Assembly (NCBI GenBank): GCA_021927905.1
Contig: BLLK01000045.1
Span: 1,550,001 to 1,614,000 of the forward strand
DNA from: Chaetoceros tenuissimus
Lineage: Eukaryota > Bacillariophyta > Thalassiosirophyceae > Chaetocerotales > Chaetocerotaceae
Reading direction: 5' to 3'
Length of the DNA: 64,000 nucleotides
Shown here: positions 33,428-44,588 of the stretch, one piece after another
Numbering within the stretch: position 1 is the stretch's first letter
Layout of the letters: each line of letters opens with the position of its first letter
The notes under the pieces: model-generated
The model's input: the letters and a program-made list of their open reading frames with translations, nothing else
What the model was told of the DNA's origin: nothing
Database searches by the model: none
Position numbers and translations under genes: made by a program

Positions 33428-35299
33428 CTACAAGGTCTTCTTGATAGCAATGGCATAATGAACATCACTCCTTTCCGAACCAATGTAATCATGGCCTCCA
33501 GCTGTTCTGCCTTCAGTGTTTTGAACTTTATCAACAGTATTTGTAGTTCGAAGAACATCCACAAGTTTGCCACTTTTACCATCAGGTGATAATGAAACAA
33601 TTCCAACACCCACACAACTACCCTGTGCGGCATGGGGAACTGTAACTGGTAATGGACCTCTAAAGGCTATCACCAAATATTTTCCATCTGGTGTAATATC
33701 AACCAAATCTGGAGCTGGATCATTGAGAGGAAGAGCCTCGTCGTCCAGAACGCTTCTTTTGAAGCAAGCTCCTGCTGCTCCAGTCCGGCCTGACTTTCCA
33801 TCGACGCTGACTAGGTCATAAGTGTTCACATGTTGGTATGAGTCCACACTGAAAACGTCAATCACGTTACGAATTCGATCTGTCATGTGAATAAAAGCAT
33901 CATTATGAATAGCAAGGCCATGTGAATCACGACGAGTAGCATTTCTAGGATGTTGTCCACTTTCATCGGTCACAACTACTCCATCACTGTTGCCGATGGT
34001 GCGGGTGTTACCACCATCTTTGAATACTTGAGTAGGCATTGGCCAATTCTGCATGTATCCAGATTTATTCATGGTGGATATTTCATCGTCATCAAATGCA
34101 TACAGTGTGCTTGTTGATTGACTAGAACCAGACGGAGATGCCGATGTACCAGAATTAAGAAAAACCATGTGACCAGAAACAGATCCACATAGACCTGCCC
34201 CATTGATTACGTTGTTTCCATACTCTGCTACTATTTTCATTGGAGTAACAGTGGTATCGAGCACAAAAAGTCCTCCTCCTCCAAAAGTGATGTAAGCATT
34301 ATCATTACTTGTCATGATGGGGCAAATCGGAACGTTATTTGGACGCGAACCTCCAAGGATTTTACTTGATGATTCACTACACCCACTTTCTTTGCATGTT
34401 CCAGAAGGAGTTAAGTCCTTAGTATCTGCCATGTCGTAAGAGCCTGTAATACCTCCTAGCAATTCATTACCATGTGCATTCTTTCCCTTGAAGAAAGACG
34501 CGCTTTCTTTGATCGAAAATCCTTTACCAAAATAGACACCAGCACTTTTGTCAAAAGTGAGACCGGTGATTTCACCATGGTGGTTTCTGCTGACATTGAT
34601 TCTCTCAATCATCTTTGCATGCAAGTTAGCTATCAAAATAGACGAGCCGTCACTTGTCCATGATGATATATGGACAGATAGAGGAGCACTCGTGCTATTT
34701 ACAGCGGTAACACGAAAGAGACCTATTGCCTGATAATGTGTGAAATATCTTCATCAGAAGCTACTGGAATATTCTTTCGAAGTAATAAGATCGAATAATC
34801 TTACCTCTTTAGTTCTCACATCAATAATTCCGAGGTATCCACCATGTGGCGCAAAGATATTTGCTGTGACATAGCGATCGTATGGATCTTGAACAACTGC
34901 ATGTAGTCGTCCAAAATTGGAATGATCAGAAAGTGCTTCAATTTCACCAGGGACACTCCATTCTTCTCCATTGTGCTTTTCAAGAGAAGCTGGAAAGATA
35001 TCAAGTAAATTGCAAGGTCCTGTCGTATCATCTGGATGACAGGGCAAGGGTTTAGCATCCACTCCACCATCGAGCTGAACGTTGACATCATTCGAGTCCC
35101 AAATCCATAGAAAGCTACCATTATCGCCATAAGTTACTGCATCAGGAGATGAGTTTGACTGATCTGCTGCCCAGATCTCATAATGTCCATTTTTACTGGA
35201 CTTGGTACCTTTCAACTTTCTCTCTACATTCTCAGCGAAGATACATATAGTACCACTTGCATAGCAAAACAAGATGAGAACTGCGTTTGCTGATTTCAT
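33428..35299 (-). CDS. Secreted beta-propeller-like protein, function unknown
   Basis: Exons 35299-34805 and 34729-33428 join through a 75-bp intron (phase 0) to 598 residues. The N-terminus (MKSANAVLILFCYASGTICI) is a signal peptide. Repeated blade-like strands such as GGYLGIIDVRT, SSWTSDGSSILIANL, GGGGLFVLDTT and DITPDGKYLVIAFRG suggest a seven-bladed propeller of the lactonase or quinoprotein type. HAVVQDPYDRYV and DSHGLAIHNDAF are further blade edges. No catalytic residues could be fixed. It probably acts outside the cell or in the secretory path. Confidence 0.75.
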
Positions 35300-35850
35300 A
35301 ATGAGCTTTCTGTATGCTTATCTTAGATATATTAGTTATTCAAATTTCAACAAGATTGAAGAAAGGAAATGAAAGCAGGACATCTTACTTACATTTCCAG
35401 GTTCTGAAGTACGAGCGAGTAGTTCTCCAAATATGAACATTTGTTTTATGAGCATGGATACAGCCTAAAGCATTCTTCTTGAACAATTTTTCATGGGAAG
35501 CGGAAGCTGTTCGACGGGTCATTGACATATGAGAACCCTAACATTCGTAAATATTTACGATTTAGAAGAGCTGCTGTTGAAAATCAATACTTCAATCAAT
35601 ACTTCATATTTTACGATCTCGCCAGATCTCTAAGTATATATCTTGTGTGTATCATGCAAGTGCTTGATTTAGAACGTAACTTGTTTGTTTACATACAGAA
35701 TGTACAAGGTCAAATCATCACTAAAGGTGTTGATGTGATAAGTTGAAAAGTACATGTAAATTCACGGATGGCCCTACACATGGTTATTAATCTAATTTAT
35801 ACATGGAATATACTGAAAAACCAAAAATGAGTAGACTGCAAGATATTCCA
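35300..35850. other. Intergenic, no gene seen
   Basis: 551 bp between the propeller gene start and the CENP-X-like stop. A 74-codon plus-strand frame at 35522-35746 has no recognisable features and was not accepted. Confidence 0.45.
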
Positions 35851-36229
35851 TTACGAGAAATCCATCAACATTTCACATGCAATTTTCAAAATATGAGTTT
35901 CATCAATGGTGAAGCCGTCATTGTTCATAGAATCGTTCGTAAAACTATAGGCTGCTATGTCTTCTTCCTTGTTTGCATCAAATTCTGCCTAAAAAGAACA
36001 TCATGATGTTAGTTAAATTTTGAATCTGAAATGATGTTATGCGTTATCATTGCAGTGACGCACATACCTCTATAGAAGCACGATTCAAAGCTTCTGCTAC
36101 AAACTGCTGGAGAATAAACGTAGCTGCCTCTACAGCTTCATTTTGAATCTTTCTATCTTCATTTTTTAAAGTCAACAGCTTTTTCGTGAGTGATAGTGAA
36201 ATATCCTTTTTATCAGTCGAAATGTTCAT
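35851..36229 (-). CDS. CENP-X / MHF2-like histone-fold protein
   Basis: Exons 36229-36068 (54 codons) and 35988-35851 (45 codons plus stop) join in phase 0 through a 79-bp GT..AG intron to 99 residues. The histone-fold helices are seen as SLSLTKKLLTL, NEAVEAATFILQQFVAEALNR and HILKIACEMLMDF. The pattern and length match CENP-X (MHF2/FAAP10). This small protein pairs with CENP-S; the complex works at kinetochores and with FANCM in DNA repair. An acidic loop (about 20 residues) between the second and third helices is longer than usual. It is divergent from the CBS-domain gene. Confidence 0.8.
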
Positions 36230-36660
36230 TATGTTGTGGCAGCGATAGATGATTCCTAAATACGAGTATGCAAAGGTGAGAGGCGTAGCTTAACTAACAA
36301 ATTGGCAACAATCCTGTCGATTGCCGCTATCACAAAAATGCACTATAATAATCTTGCTACGGCAATAGAGTGGCAGTAGTAGGAAAGAATCATCCAGATA
36401 GAGTATGTAGGTTTGTTTTTGTTGTCATCACTCTCATCTCTCTCTGCTGTGTTGCTGTGTTGTTTGTTCTATCCGTCATTGTGCACCGATTAAATAACGG
36501 CTTTTCTCTCATTCATATTTCTAATCCGCTTCTGGTTTGGAGGTGTCAAGATTTTCTATTTTCCGAACCCTAGTTCATATCGTTCGCAATGGGCCAAAAG
36601 CCTCACCGTCTTTTTCAGAATGTTTGTATTTTCACAAAAATAAAGCGTAAAACACTCAAC
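36230..36660. promoter_or_regulatory. Shared upstream region of the CENP-X-like and CBS-domain genes
   Basis: 431 bp between divergent starts. Apart from CT-rich stretches near 36420-36450, no motif stands out. Promoter role is inferred from position. Confidence 0.4.
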
Positions 36661-37349
36661 ATGAAATCCATAGCACTTAGCATTTTCTTCCTTCTATCAT
36701 GTGCATCAAACATCCATGCATTTTCAGTAGGAAAGAACAGAGTTTTCGTAGGTACTCCCATCAATGAACGCAGAAGAATTATTCAAGACTGTATGACACC
36801 CATTTCGCAGCTATGCACATTGACTAGCGATGCAACTGTTGATGAAGCAGTATTTCTCATGTTAGATCATGGAATCTCTGGCGCTCCAGTAATCGATAAA
36901 AAATCAGGAGAGCTTTTGGGCATTGTTTCAACATATGATTTCTTGCAACAAGAAGCAGGCGAAGGGCAGCTTCTTCCTATCCAAGGGACATTGGAAGATG
37001 TAAAAGCGTACCTAAGCCAAGCAAAGAAGGTGAGTACATGCTAATTTTAAAGATTATATTTTTTCTTTTGTCCGCAATACGTAAAAGACTGACAAAATCT
37101 TGAATTCTTATTCTCTATAAATAGATTTGTGCGTCGCAAGTTGGCGATCTTATGAGCTCCGAAGTTGTTACCATGTCTCCTGAACATACAATGAGGGATG
37201 CTGCTGTTCTCATGAATCAGCACAATATGCATCGTTTGCCAATTGTTGCGGATGGTCGATTGGTTGGAATGCTTACTTCCTCCGATGTCATGAAGGATAT
37301 GGTCAAGGTTGTTCGAAAGTTGGCTCCTTCAAAGGATTTGTCTCCTTAA
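36661..37349 (+). CDS. Plastid-targeted CBS-domain pair protein (CBSX-like)
   Basis: Exons 36661-37029 and 37125-37349 join through a 95-bp intron to 197 residues. The chosen ATG starts a clean signal peptide ending in NIHA-F, the diatom plastid import signature; the longer upstream frame from 36589 would bury it. Two CBS motifs follow: the first with VDEAVFLMLDHGISGAPVID and GIVSTYDF, the second with MRDAAVLMNQHNMHRLPIV and GMLTSSDV. CBS pairs bind adenosine nucleotides. Two-CBS proteins of plant plastids (CBSX) modulate thioredoxins, which is a plausible role here. The final helix is basic. Confidence 0.87.
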
Positions 37350-37516
37350 AGGAAGCAGACTTTACAATGCATCCCAAACATTCGTTGTAATATCTAAACG
37401 TACAACCAATTTAATTTAGAGGATTTTGATATATTACAAAGTTTAGTTAGTATTCCATTTTTAAAAAGATTATGAGTGTATTATCCGTATATTTTGTATT
37501 GTAGTCAAAAATTAAA

Positions 37517-39026
37517 TTATGCCATTCTCAGTTGATAATCCCCATTGGCGGTGATATATCTCACCCAAGGTAATGCTTGATATCCACTCTTCTCAATAAT
37601 CTTCAAGTATCTAACCTGTATTCCACTCACCGTGAAGTATGGAATTTCGAACTTCACAGCAATTGGAGCCTTCCAAGAATGCTCACCCTTACCCTTCTTG
37701 TCACCTGAATCCCCAGTATCTGACGCACTGACACTAGGTAGACCAAAATGAGCTCTCATGAGATATTCTCTTCCTCCATGGAATTGCTTAATCTTCCATA
37801 CGACAGCATCTTTATCTGGAAGATATGTAACATTTCCAACTGAACTTTTGAACGAAGGACTATCCACATCTGAAGGTACAGGGATGATAATTTCAACATT
37901 ATTCGCTACACTTTTCGCTTTGAATTGTGAACGTGTCTTGATCATATATTCGATTCTTGACCCCTTATGTGGTTCAACGACCGCTTCAACCCAAATCAAA
38001 GGCTTCACATGAGTATTGAGCCTATAAGTCATCAAGTCGAATTCACCATCTGGAGGAATAAAACTAATAGTTCTATCATTTTCAAAACGAGCTAAACGGA
38101 CACATTGGTGAAATTTCATATCTTCCAATTCGACAGATTTACCGGCTCTTGCTTGATTTGCTCTTCCAGTTGCCTCAAACATCATTTTGTCATTGAGACC
38201 TAGTTTCAGTTCTGGCATACCTGATAAAAATGACTTCATCTTTACTGCTCCTTGAATCTCACTATGAAGAACAGTTCCATTTGCAGCAACAAGAAGATTA
38301 AGCTTTTCAACAACGTCAAGGAAGATTTCATTCTTTTTATGTTTGATTCCTTCAGCACGCCAACTAACAGCATTTGTGAGAGCCACAGGAGGCTTATTTT
38401 TGTCGTTATTAGCCATACGGTTTCCTCTTTGAGTAATAAATGTTCGTAGAATATTGGAGTCAAGGGATTGAGGCATACCATGGTCCATAGTTTCGTCTAG
38501 TAGCTCATAGATAATGACAAAGTTGTCTCGGATGGACTCTTCTTCAAGGGTACCAAAGTAGTCCTTGAAAACTGATGCAAGCTTGAATAGATATGTAGCG
38601 ATAAGTGCTACATTGGAGTTTCGACATGTTACTGCACATAGGTAAAGATTATTGTGCTATGAAAAATGATGTATTAGTTTTGTATTTGAAAAAATATGCT
38701 CAGAAGCCAATGCTCCAATGATAAGAAAGTCACCGAGAAGGGTCATTGACCTCTACCATATATATTTTTCAAAAATGGCTCTTGGAACTTACCTGGACAT
38801 ATACGTAACTGTATCCTCCAACTCCAGTTGAGCCAACATCTTCATCAGACATTAGATCTCCGTTATCGTCAACATGAAAAACTGGTTTCATAGCATCATC
38901 TTCAATTTCAGCAAGATATTTAGCGAAACGGTCGATAGCTTTGGTGAGAGGAATCTCACCCCTGTAGTTACGGCTAATGATAGCCTTCCCCGCCAAATCA
39001 GTGATGAAAATTGCAGAGGCGACCAT
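37517..39026 (-). CDS. AP-1 clathrin adaptor complex subunit mu
   Basis: Exons 39026-38793 and 38656-37517, joined through a 136-bp intron, give 457 residues. The N-terminal longin-like domain starts SAIFITDLAGKAIISRNYRG and, across the splice, continues with the family-typical HNNLYLCAVT. The C-terminal mu homology domain binds YxxPhi sorting signals and has WRAEGIKHKKNEIFLDVVE and IPPDGEFDLMTYR. AP-1 packages clathrin vesicles at the trans-Golgi and endosomes. A Gly/Lys/Asp-rich insertion near the C-terminus (SASDTGDSGDKKGKG) makes it longer than the usual about 425 residues. It is divergent from the JmjC gene. Confidence 0.93.
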
Positions 39027-39358
39027 TCTTGATGAAAAATAATGATCACGCCAGAAGTAGTTTGTTGTGTCGGATCGTTATGGAACTGTAATTACACAGT
39101 TCTCCCCCTACTGCAGCGAACACAAAGAGCAAGCGCAAGAGCTGCTCATCGTTTTCCTCTTTTCTTTCCCGAATATCTCTTTCTTCTCCTTTTGTCTCTC
39201 TTTTGAATTATCTCGACACCAGTCATTGGCTTCATTTTTTCTTCCAAAACCCAAAATTCACAGCAAAATGCATATCTATAAGTACCACCAATCTACTACC
39301 AATCAATTCAAATTGTGATAACTCAAATTATTCAATACACTTTGATCGCCTTCTCCCA
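39027..39358. promoter_or_regulatory. Shared upstream region of the AP-1 mu and JmjC genes
   Basis: 332 bp between divergent starts. Contains a long CT-rich tract (about 39150-39200). No other element was recognised. Confidence 0.4.
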
Positions 39359-40846
39359 ATGAGTGTGTCTCATAGAATGTTTCGAGAAAGACCATCAACA
39401 GAAAAGGTTCATGTGAACGATTTATTCTTATCCCAAGATGAACGATATGAAATCTATGAAGTAAAGGCAGCTGAACGCCCTCATCTACTTGCATACACCA
39501 ACGAAGATGAAACCATATCAAAACCATGTGCAGATCAAGAAACAGATTCAGAATCATCAGTTTCTGACGAAGAACACAATGAACTAGCTCTTATTGATGG
39601 GTGTGATATACAAGGATGGAGAAAGGAACGTCTAGTGAATTGTACATCAGACACACAAGGTATTTTAAATATTGGTATATCTTCCACCATGTTCCGACGA
39701 GAATCAACACTGATTATTTCCAATCATTTTTGTAATTCGAAATGGAAGAATATGAAGAAAGTACTGTTGAATGCCAACAATATTGGGCAAAACCCAAATG
39801 TCATTGACCACGATGAATATAAACAGTTAATAGATGTCGGCAATGATAGAAAAGCAACAAAATTTGCAATAGAATACGAGCAAAAGAATATTCCTGCCAT
39901 CATTCGAGGAGCTATGGAAGGTTGGGATTGTATGCCAATATATAATAATCATGCTACAACAGAGACTGAAGAAAATCCATTTCGTAAAAATGGTGTCGGT
40001 GGATGGACCTTTTCGAATTTATTGGAAAGATTCCACAATGTCAATTGGAGATTTTCCGATATTCATGGGGAAATGATGGGGTTTGAAACTTATTCAAAAT
40101 ACATTAGTCAAGCAGAGGGTTTAATGGATGATTCACCTCTGGCAATTTATGACTCGGAATTTGGCGATTTATCTTCACCAACGCATCAATTAATCCACGA
40201 GTATCAGGTTCCAGAATGTTTTAGTCCTTGTTTGTTTGAGTTGGCTGAATATATTGAGAACTCTTCAGCAAATAGTGATGATGAAGACGACGTTTTATCG
40301 TGCAACTCTTGTACATCTCGACCACCCTATCGATGGGTGTTGATAGGTCCTGAAAGATCAGGGACCGGAATGCATGTAGATCCACTGTGGACAAACGCAT
40401 GGGTAGCAGTATTGCAAGGAAAAAAGAGATGGATGTTATTTCCACCTGAAACTCCGTTAGAGAAAATTGGGATAGAAAGAGGAAAACCTCAAATGAATTC
40501 AGCAACATGGTATAGCAAATTTTACGATAAAGTTACTTCTGATAATTGGCCAATAGAATGGAGACCTTATGAAGTGCTTCAAAATCCTGGTGAAATTGTG
40601 TTTGTACCAAATGGCTGGCCTCATTTGGTAGTAAACTTGGAATTGACTGTTGCAGTTACGCATAATTACGCCTCTGAATTTGGACCGTTTGCAAGAATGT
40701 ATTCACAAATTTCTCATGACGAGCCAGAGTTCTTTGCAAGTTGGATATCAGGAATAAACAGCAAGCGGCCTGATCTATTGGAATTATTGAATATCGATGA
40801 TGATGCTACAGATGAAGAATTAAACTATGACTTAGGTTTGAAATAA
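39359..40846 (+). CDS. JmjC-domain oxygenase, JMJD6-like
   Basis: The start is the ATG at 39359; the frame further upstream opens only through a TTG. 495 residues, no intron. The JmjC fold is clear: IIRGAMEGW near the start, then WTFSNLLERF, the Fe(II)-binding HxD in GTGMHVDPLWTNAW (His339, Asp341) and the distal His in FVPNGWPHLVVNL (His422). These residues match JMJD6-type 2-oxoglutarate oxygenases, which hydroxylate lysines of splicing factors or demethylate arginines in other organisms. The N-terminal 150 residues are charged and have no recognised domain; an acidic insertion (NSDDEDD) interrupts the fold before the HxD motif. A hairpin follows the stop at 40889-40930. Confidence 0.85.
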   Translation: MSVSHRMFRERPSTEKVHVNDLFLSQDERYEIYEVKAAERPHLLAYTNEDETISKPCADQETDSESSVSDEEHNELALIDGCDIQGWRKERLVNCTSDTQGILNIGISSTMFRRESTLIISNHFCNSKWKNMKKVLLNANNIGQNPNVIDHDEYKQLIDVGNDRKATKFAIEYEQKNIPAIIRGAMEGWDCMPIYNNHATTETEENPFRKNGVGGWTFSNLLERFHNVNWRFSDIHGEMMGFETYSKYISQAEGLMDDSPLAIYDSEFGDLSSPTHQLIHEYQVPECFSPCLFELAEYIENSSANSDDEDDVLSCNSCTSRPPYRWVLIGPERSGTGMHVDPLWTNAWVAVLQGKKRWMLFPPETPLEKIGIERGKPQMNSATWYSKFYDKVTSDNWPIEWRPYEVLQNPGEIVFVPNGWPHLVVNLELTVAVTHNYASEFGPFARMYSQISHDEPEFFASWISGINSKRPDLLELLNIDDDATDEELNYDLGLK

Positions 40847-40888
40847 ATACAAAATTTACCTTTTTTATCTTCCAATATTTACCACCAT

Positions 40889-40930
40889 TTTAGCATGATT
40901 GCGAATCAGCGATCAGCTAATCATGCTAAA
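40889..40930. other. Perfect 12-bp inverted repeat downstream of the JmjC gene
   Basis: TTTAGCATGATT at 40889-40900 pairs with 40919-40930 around an 18-base loop. It is about 40 bp after the stop and would form a stem in the 3' untranslated RNA. It may also belong to the neighbouring inverted-repeat element. Confidence 0.65.
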
Positions 40931-40985
40931 TCGCTATAAATTAACTGGGTTCATCTCACGACGGGAAAAAGGTACCGCACAAGTA

Positions 40986-41480
40986 TGTACCGTTCATTAG
41001 TAAATTGGTGGAAGTAAAAAGGGGGGACACTTTTTCTGCTCAAATACGATTTTCCAGAAAAACTTTTTGGAAAAACCGAAAACACTACCGTATAGAGAAT
41101 CAAAAGTTCTATACGGTAGTGTTCTCGCTTTTTTGAATAGGTTTTTGCCGAAAATCGTATTTGAGGAGAAAAAAATTTGCTCTGATTTTTGTGTCGTCTC
41201 GACTTGGTCGTGCTTTTGGAGATGACACTTAATGATGACGTCATACTTAACAATCTTGTTTCAAAGTGTCCAATTTGTTAAGCTAATTCTCCAGAGACAC
41301 CTGAAAATAAAGTTTGCTTAATTATGTAGAAACTTCATTTATTTCTGTCTGTTTTTTTACTTTATTTGGCGGAATCAACGGATTCTCTGTCGTAAGAGCT
41401 TTCGAATGATGTGTCGGGTTTGTTTGTACCCCTCCAGGAAGGGGATGCTCCCTTCCACCAATTTTCTAATGAACGGTACA
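40986..41480. mobile_element. 495-bp MITE-like element with nested inverted repeats
   Basis: Terminal inverted repeats of 29 bp (40986-41014 and 41452-41480, starting TGTACCGTTCATTAG) match with one mismatch. Inside, 23-bp arms at 41032-41054 and 41150-41172 (one mismatch) enclose a perfect 16-bp stem (AACACTACCGTATAGA at 41081-41096, complement at 41108-41123). It encodes no protein. No clear target duplication is visible, so the exact ends or the class are uncertain. It lies between the JmjC gene and the membrane protein gene, about 200 bp upstream of the latter. Confidence 0.8.
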
Positions 41481-41678
41481 AACTAACAAATTCTCATTTC
41501 AGCGATGGCTCAAAATTCATGCGTTGAATTAATATTTCCAAGGATTGCATACACAAAAAGTTTTTTCAATTGTCTCAAGACTCTTTCAATAAGACCATCG
41601 TCAAAGTGAGCAGTAGACTTTGATACTAACATTTTCATTTGAGTGTGAGCTATTGTGAAATTTTTATAAGAAAGAACT

Positions 41679-43499
41679 ATGTTGGAGAGTACGGAGTATG
41701 CCACAATCAGGGTAAGTGTTCACTTGTACAAAGTGCAGACAAAACCATTTCCTCTACTGAAGATGCCATGTGACTTACTGTATTTATTTCTTCAACAATA
41801 GCTACTAAATGTGGTAAAGTCCATGTACAAAATTCCTCGTTATGGTCACGTTAAAGATATTACCTTATTCTTTTCTTCAGATTCTGAATTGAGAAAAGAT
41901 TACATGCTTGGATTGATTCTAGTATTTGCCATGCTTATGGGAATTGCAGCAGTATGGTTTTTGAGTTTAATTGTGTTGAGACTACTTGGACATAGAGTTG
42001 GATGTGCAAGTGGAAGACCAGCAGTGATTCCTGCTGAGCCAATGGCAGATACCAAGGGAAGTGTTCGTACAGATGAGACGGGTGAATTCATTGTGATGCA
42101 AGCTGACCAAAACAGAGTGAATCGCACTAGAATTATTTTCTTCCTTAGTGTCTTGTACACACTTGCAGGATGTGGGATTTTTATGTGGAGTATGTTCAAG
42201 ACCCAAGGTTCTATGCAAGATTTTTATGAATATGCTGAGGTGAGTAGAGATGGATTGCAAGAAGAAAAAGAGTTGGACTTGGTTTGTTTCTAATGGGTTT
42301 CGGTTTTCTTATTTTCTAGGACGTTAGAGATGGTTTCATTCAACTTCCATCGGGCATCGATAGTACTCTTGCATCCTCTGCAACCTTACAAACACCAAAG
42401 ACTGATATGGAGACAGCATTAACTAATTTTTGCGCTGGACATAATGGAGATCTCGTGAATGGAATGAATCCTCAAGGTTTAGGAGCTTCACTGAAAACGG
42501 CTTCTCAAATCATTCCTGATTTGAATGACGATACTTCATGGTCAACCTATAATGCATCCTTGACTGGTATGAACGAGGTTTTGGAGGACTCAGTATCATT
42601 CTTAAGTTTCCTCGATAGCCCAAAGAAGTTTTGGTTCTTGGGAATAATTGGATGTGCTGGAGGAATTGGGCTTTTGGCATTGTTCCTTCTCTCATGCGCA
42701 TGGAATTCTGGAAGGGAAGGATACGAATTTAACGGAGAGTCCATCACAGACTGCAGTAGTATCTTTTTGAATTGGGCCGCTATCCCTCTATTTGCACTTT
42801 TGATTGCAGGAGCATGGTTTGTGACAGCTGTTGTTTTCACTTCGGGAGCAGCTAATGCCGACTTCTGTTATTCTGAGATTTCCACTGGAAATACTGTTTT
42901 GGGATTTGTTAAGAATTTGGGATATGATGAGACTTCCTCCTTTTACTTGATGACTGATGATTATTTGCATGTAAGTTTCATTTCTGCACATCATTGGATA
43001 CACCTTTTATATATGCGCTAATTATTATCCTATACAACAGAACTGCGTTGATGGTGTTTCCGCAACCATGCCAGCTGCTGATGACTACAACACAGTCCTT
43101 ACCACAGTGACCAATCTCATTAATGATTTCACTTCTTTGAATGTTGCAGAGGTTGATGCTGCATGTGGCGCTTCTACCCAATCTGTCTTCGATGAAGCAA
43201 CTTCATTCAAATCTGTATTAGCAAGCCATGCCAGTGACTTCGAAATTGTATACGAAGGGCTTTCTTGTGAATCTGTAGCTCCACTTGTCCAGAAGGCAGT
43301 ATACGAAACAAGCTGTCAGTCGATGAGCAAAGCATTCCTCTGGACTTGGGTGTCTGGATTATGCCTATCAGTTTTCGGCTCAATAATAATTACTTTGAGA
43401 TCGGCAACATCTAGGCCACAGATCTACCTCGTATCTTCAGGTGGAGATGGTGGAAATGATGACAACTCTTACATCGTCGACAGCGATGATGAGTATTAG
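41679..43499 (+). CDS. Polytopic membrane protein with tweety/prominin-like layout
   Basis: Four exons: 41679-41711, 41802-42239, 42320-42970 and 43041-43499. Introns are 90, 80 and 70 bp. The first exon has only 11 codons (MLESTEYATIR) before a GTAAGT donor and restores an ATG start. The product has 526 residues. About five membrane segments are seen: LGLILVFAMLMGIAAVWFL, FFLSVLYTLAGCGIFMW, FLGIIGCAGGIGLLALFLL, IPLFALLIAGAWFVTAVVF and WTWVSGLCLSVFGSIIITL. Two large loops with paired cysteines lie between them. This layout recalls tweety or prominin proteins, but no diagnostic motif was found. The C-terminus is acidic and cytosolic if the layout holds. Confidence 0.75.
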
Positions 43500-43867
43500 G
43501 AAACAAAATTGGGAGCAAAATAGTAATTCGAGTGAGTAAAAAAGTTAGATACATGTGGTGAATAACTTCAGTAATATATGGTAATAAAGTAAAGTAATCA
43601 ATAAATAAACAAAACACTTCGAAATATGGCAACTTAGTACTTTTAAGTTTCGATAACTATTACTACATTATTTCAAATGCTCCATTACCATCATGCACCA
43701 CGGTGTGTCATTTGCAATTCTCGATCATGTCCATTATTTTGGAATGAGTTTGTCTACACCCTCTTTGAAAATGATGCCACTATAAAGATTATATCTTGAT
43801 TTTTTCCCAGTATAAATAATGTGAACGAGGGACTCATATCATCATATCCTTTCATTCCGGCCAACAA
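43500..43867. other. Intergenic between convergent genes, no gene seen
   Basis: 368 bp of AT-rich sequence between two stop codons. It should hold both 3' untranslated regions. No repeat or RNA gene was found. Confidence 0.45.
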
Positions 43868-44332
43868 TTAATAAAGGATTCCACTTCCTCCAAGAATCAC
43901 AAGGACAGCTACTGCGAGAGAAATGTAAAGAATAACATTGGTTTGTTTTTGTTCAGAATCCAATCCAGTGGATGCTTCTCTCATTAATCTAGCTCTCATG
44001 TTATCAGAAAGCGGATCTTTGTATTCTGCTACTTCATCATCGTAAAAAGTTCCATCTTTTGACACAGCCACTTGTTTTGCCTCCTCTTCCTTCTTTGTAG
44101 CCTCTTCAACTTCTTCTACTGATGTTCCAGACAATGCGGCAACTTCTTCCTTCAATTGACGAGCCTTTTCTCGCAGACGTTCAGCTTCAGCTTCTGCGTC
44201 ACTTGCCATGAAGCTGACTTGGCGCCATTGATTGTGAGATCTTGTTGTCTGAGAAGAAAGTACTGATGGTTGCACAGTAAATGCGTTTACTGCTGTAGCA
44301 AGAAGAAGTGCAAGGAGAATGTAGTGATTCAT
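43868..44332 (-). CDS. Small plastid-targeted membrane protein of unknown function
   Basis: 154 residues from the ATG at 44332. A signal peptide ends in AVNA-F, the diatom plastid signature, followed by a Ser/Thr/Arg-rich transit-like stretch. The mature part has a charged coiled coil (AEAERLREKARQLKEEVAAL), then an acidic middle and a C-terminal membrane segment (VILYISLAVAVLVILGG). I do not recognise a named family. A thylakoid or inner-envelope location with a stromal coiled coil is plausible. Confidence 0.78.
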   Translation of the reverse strand: MNHYILLALLLATAVNAFTVQPSVLSSQTTRSHNQWRQVSFMASDAEAEAERLREKARQLKEEVAALSGTSVEEVEEATKKEEEAKQVAVSKDGTFYDDEVAEYKDPLSDNMRARLMREASTGLDSEQKQTNVILYISLAVAVLVILGGSGILY

Positions 44333-44588
44333 TGTCTTTAGAGAGTTTTACTTATTCTTACAATGGAGATGTATAGAGTTGAGATTTGCTGTTTTATGCA
44401 GTCTGCAGTGAATCGTTTGATTGTTTTTGATGAAGATGTAATGAGTAAGGATTTATTTGTTTGCAGTATGGTAGTGGTGATGATGTGTTCCAAGACACGA
44501 GAGGTGCGAACACGTCGTGAAGCGATCATCAAAAGATTTGATACCTCCCTTGCTATGAAACAATATTTATTTAGCTATTTAGACACCC

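Noticed and set aside
35522-35746. 74-codon plus-strand frame
   Set aside because: No domain, no leader and AT-rich composition typical of the intergenic DNA.
36589-36660. Upstream ATG extension of the CBS gene
   Set aside because: It would add a basic 24-residue stretch before the signal peptide and hide it. The ATG at 36661 gives a standard diatom leader.
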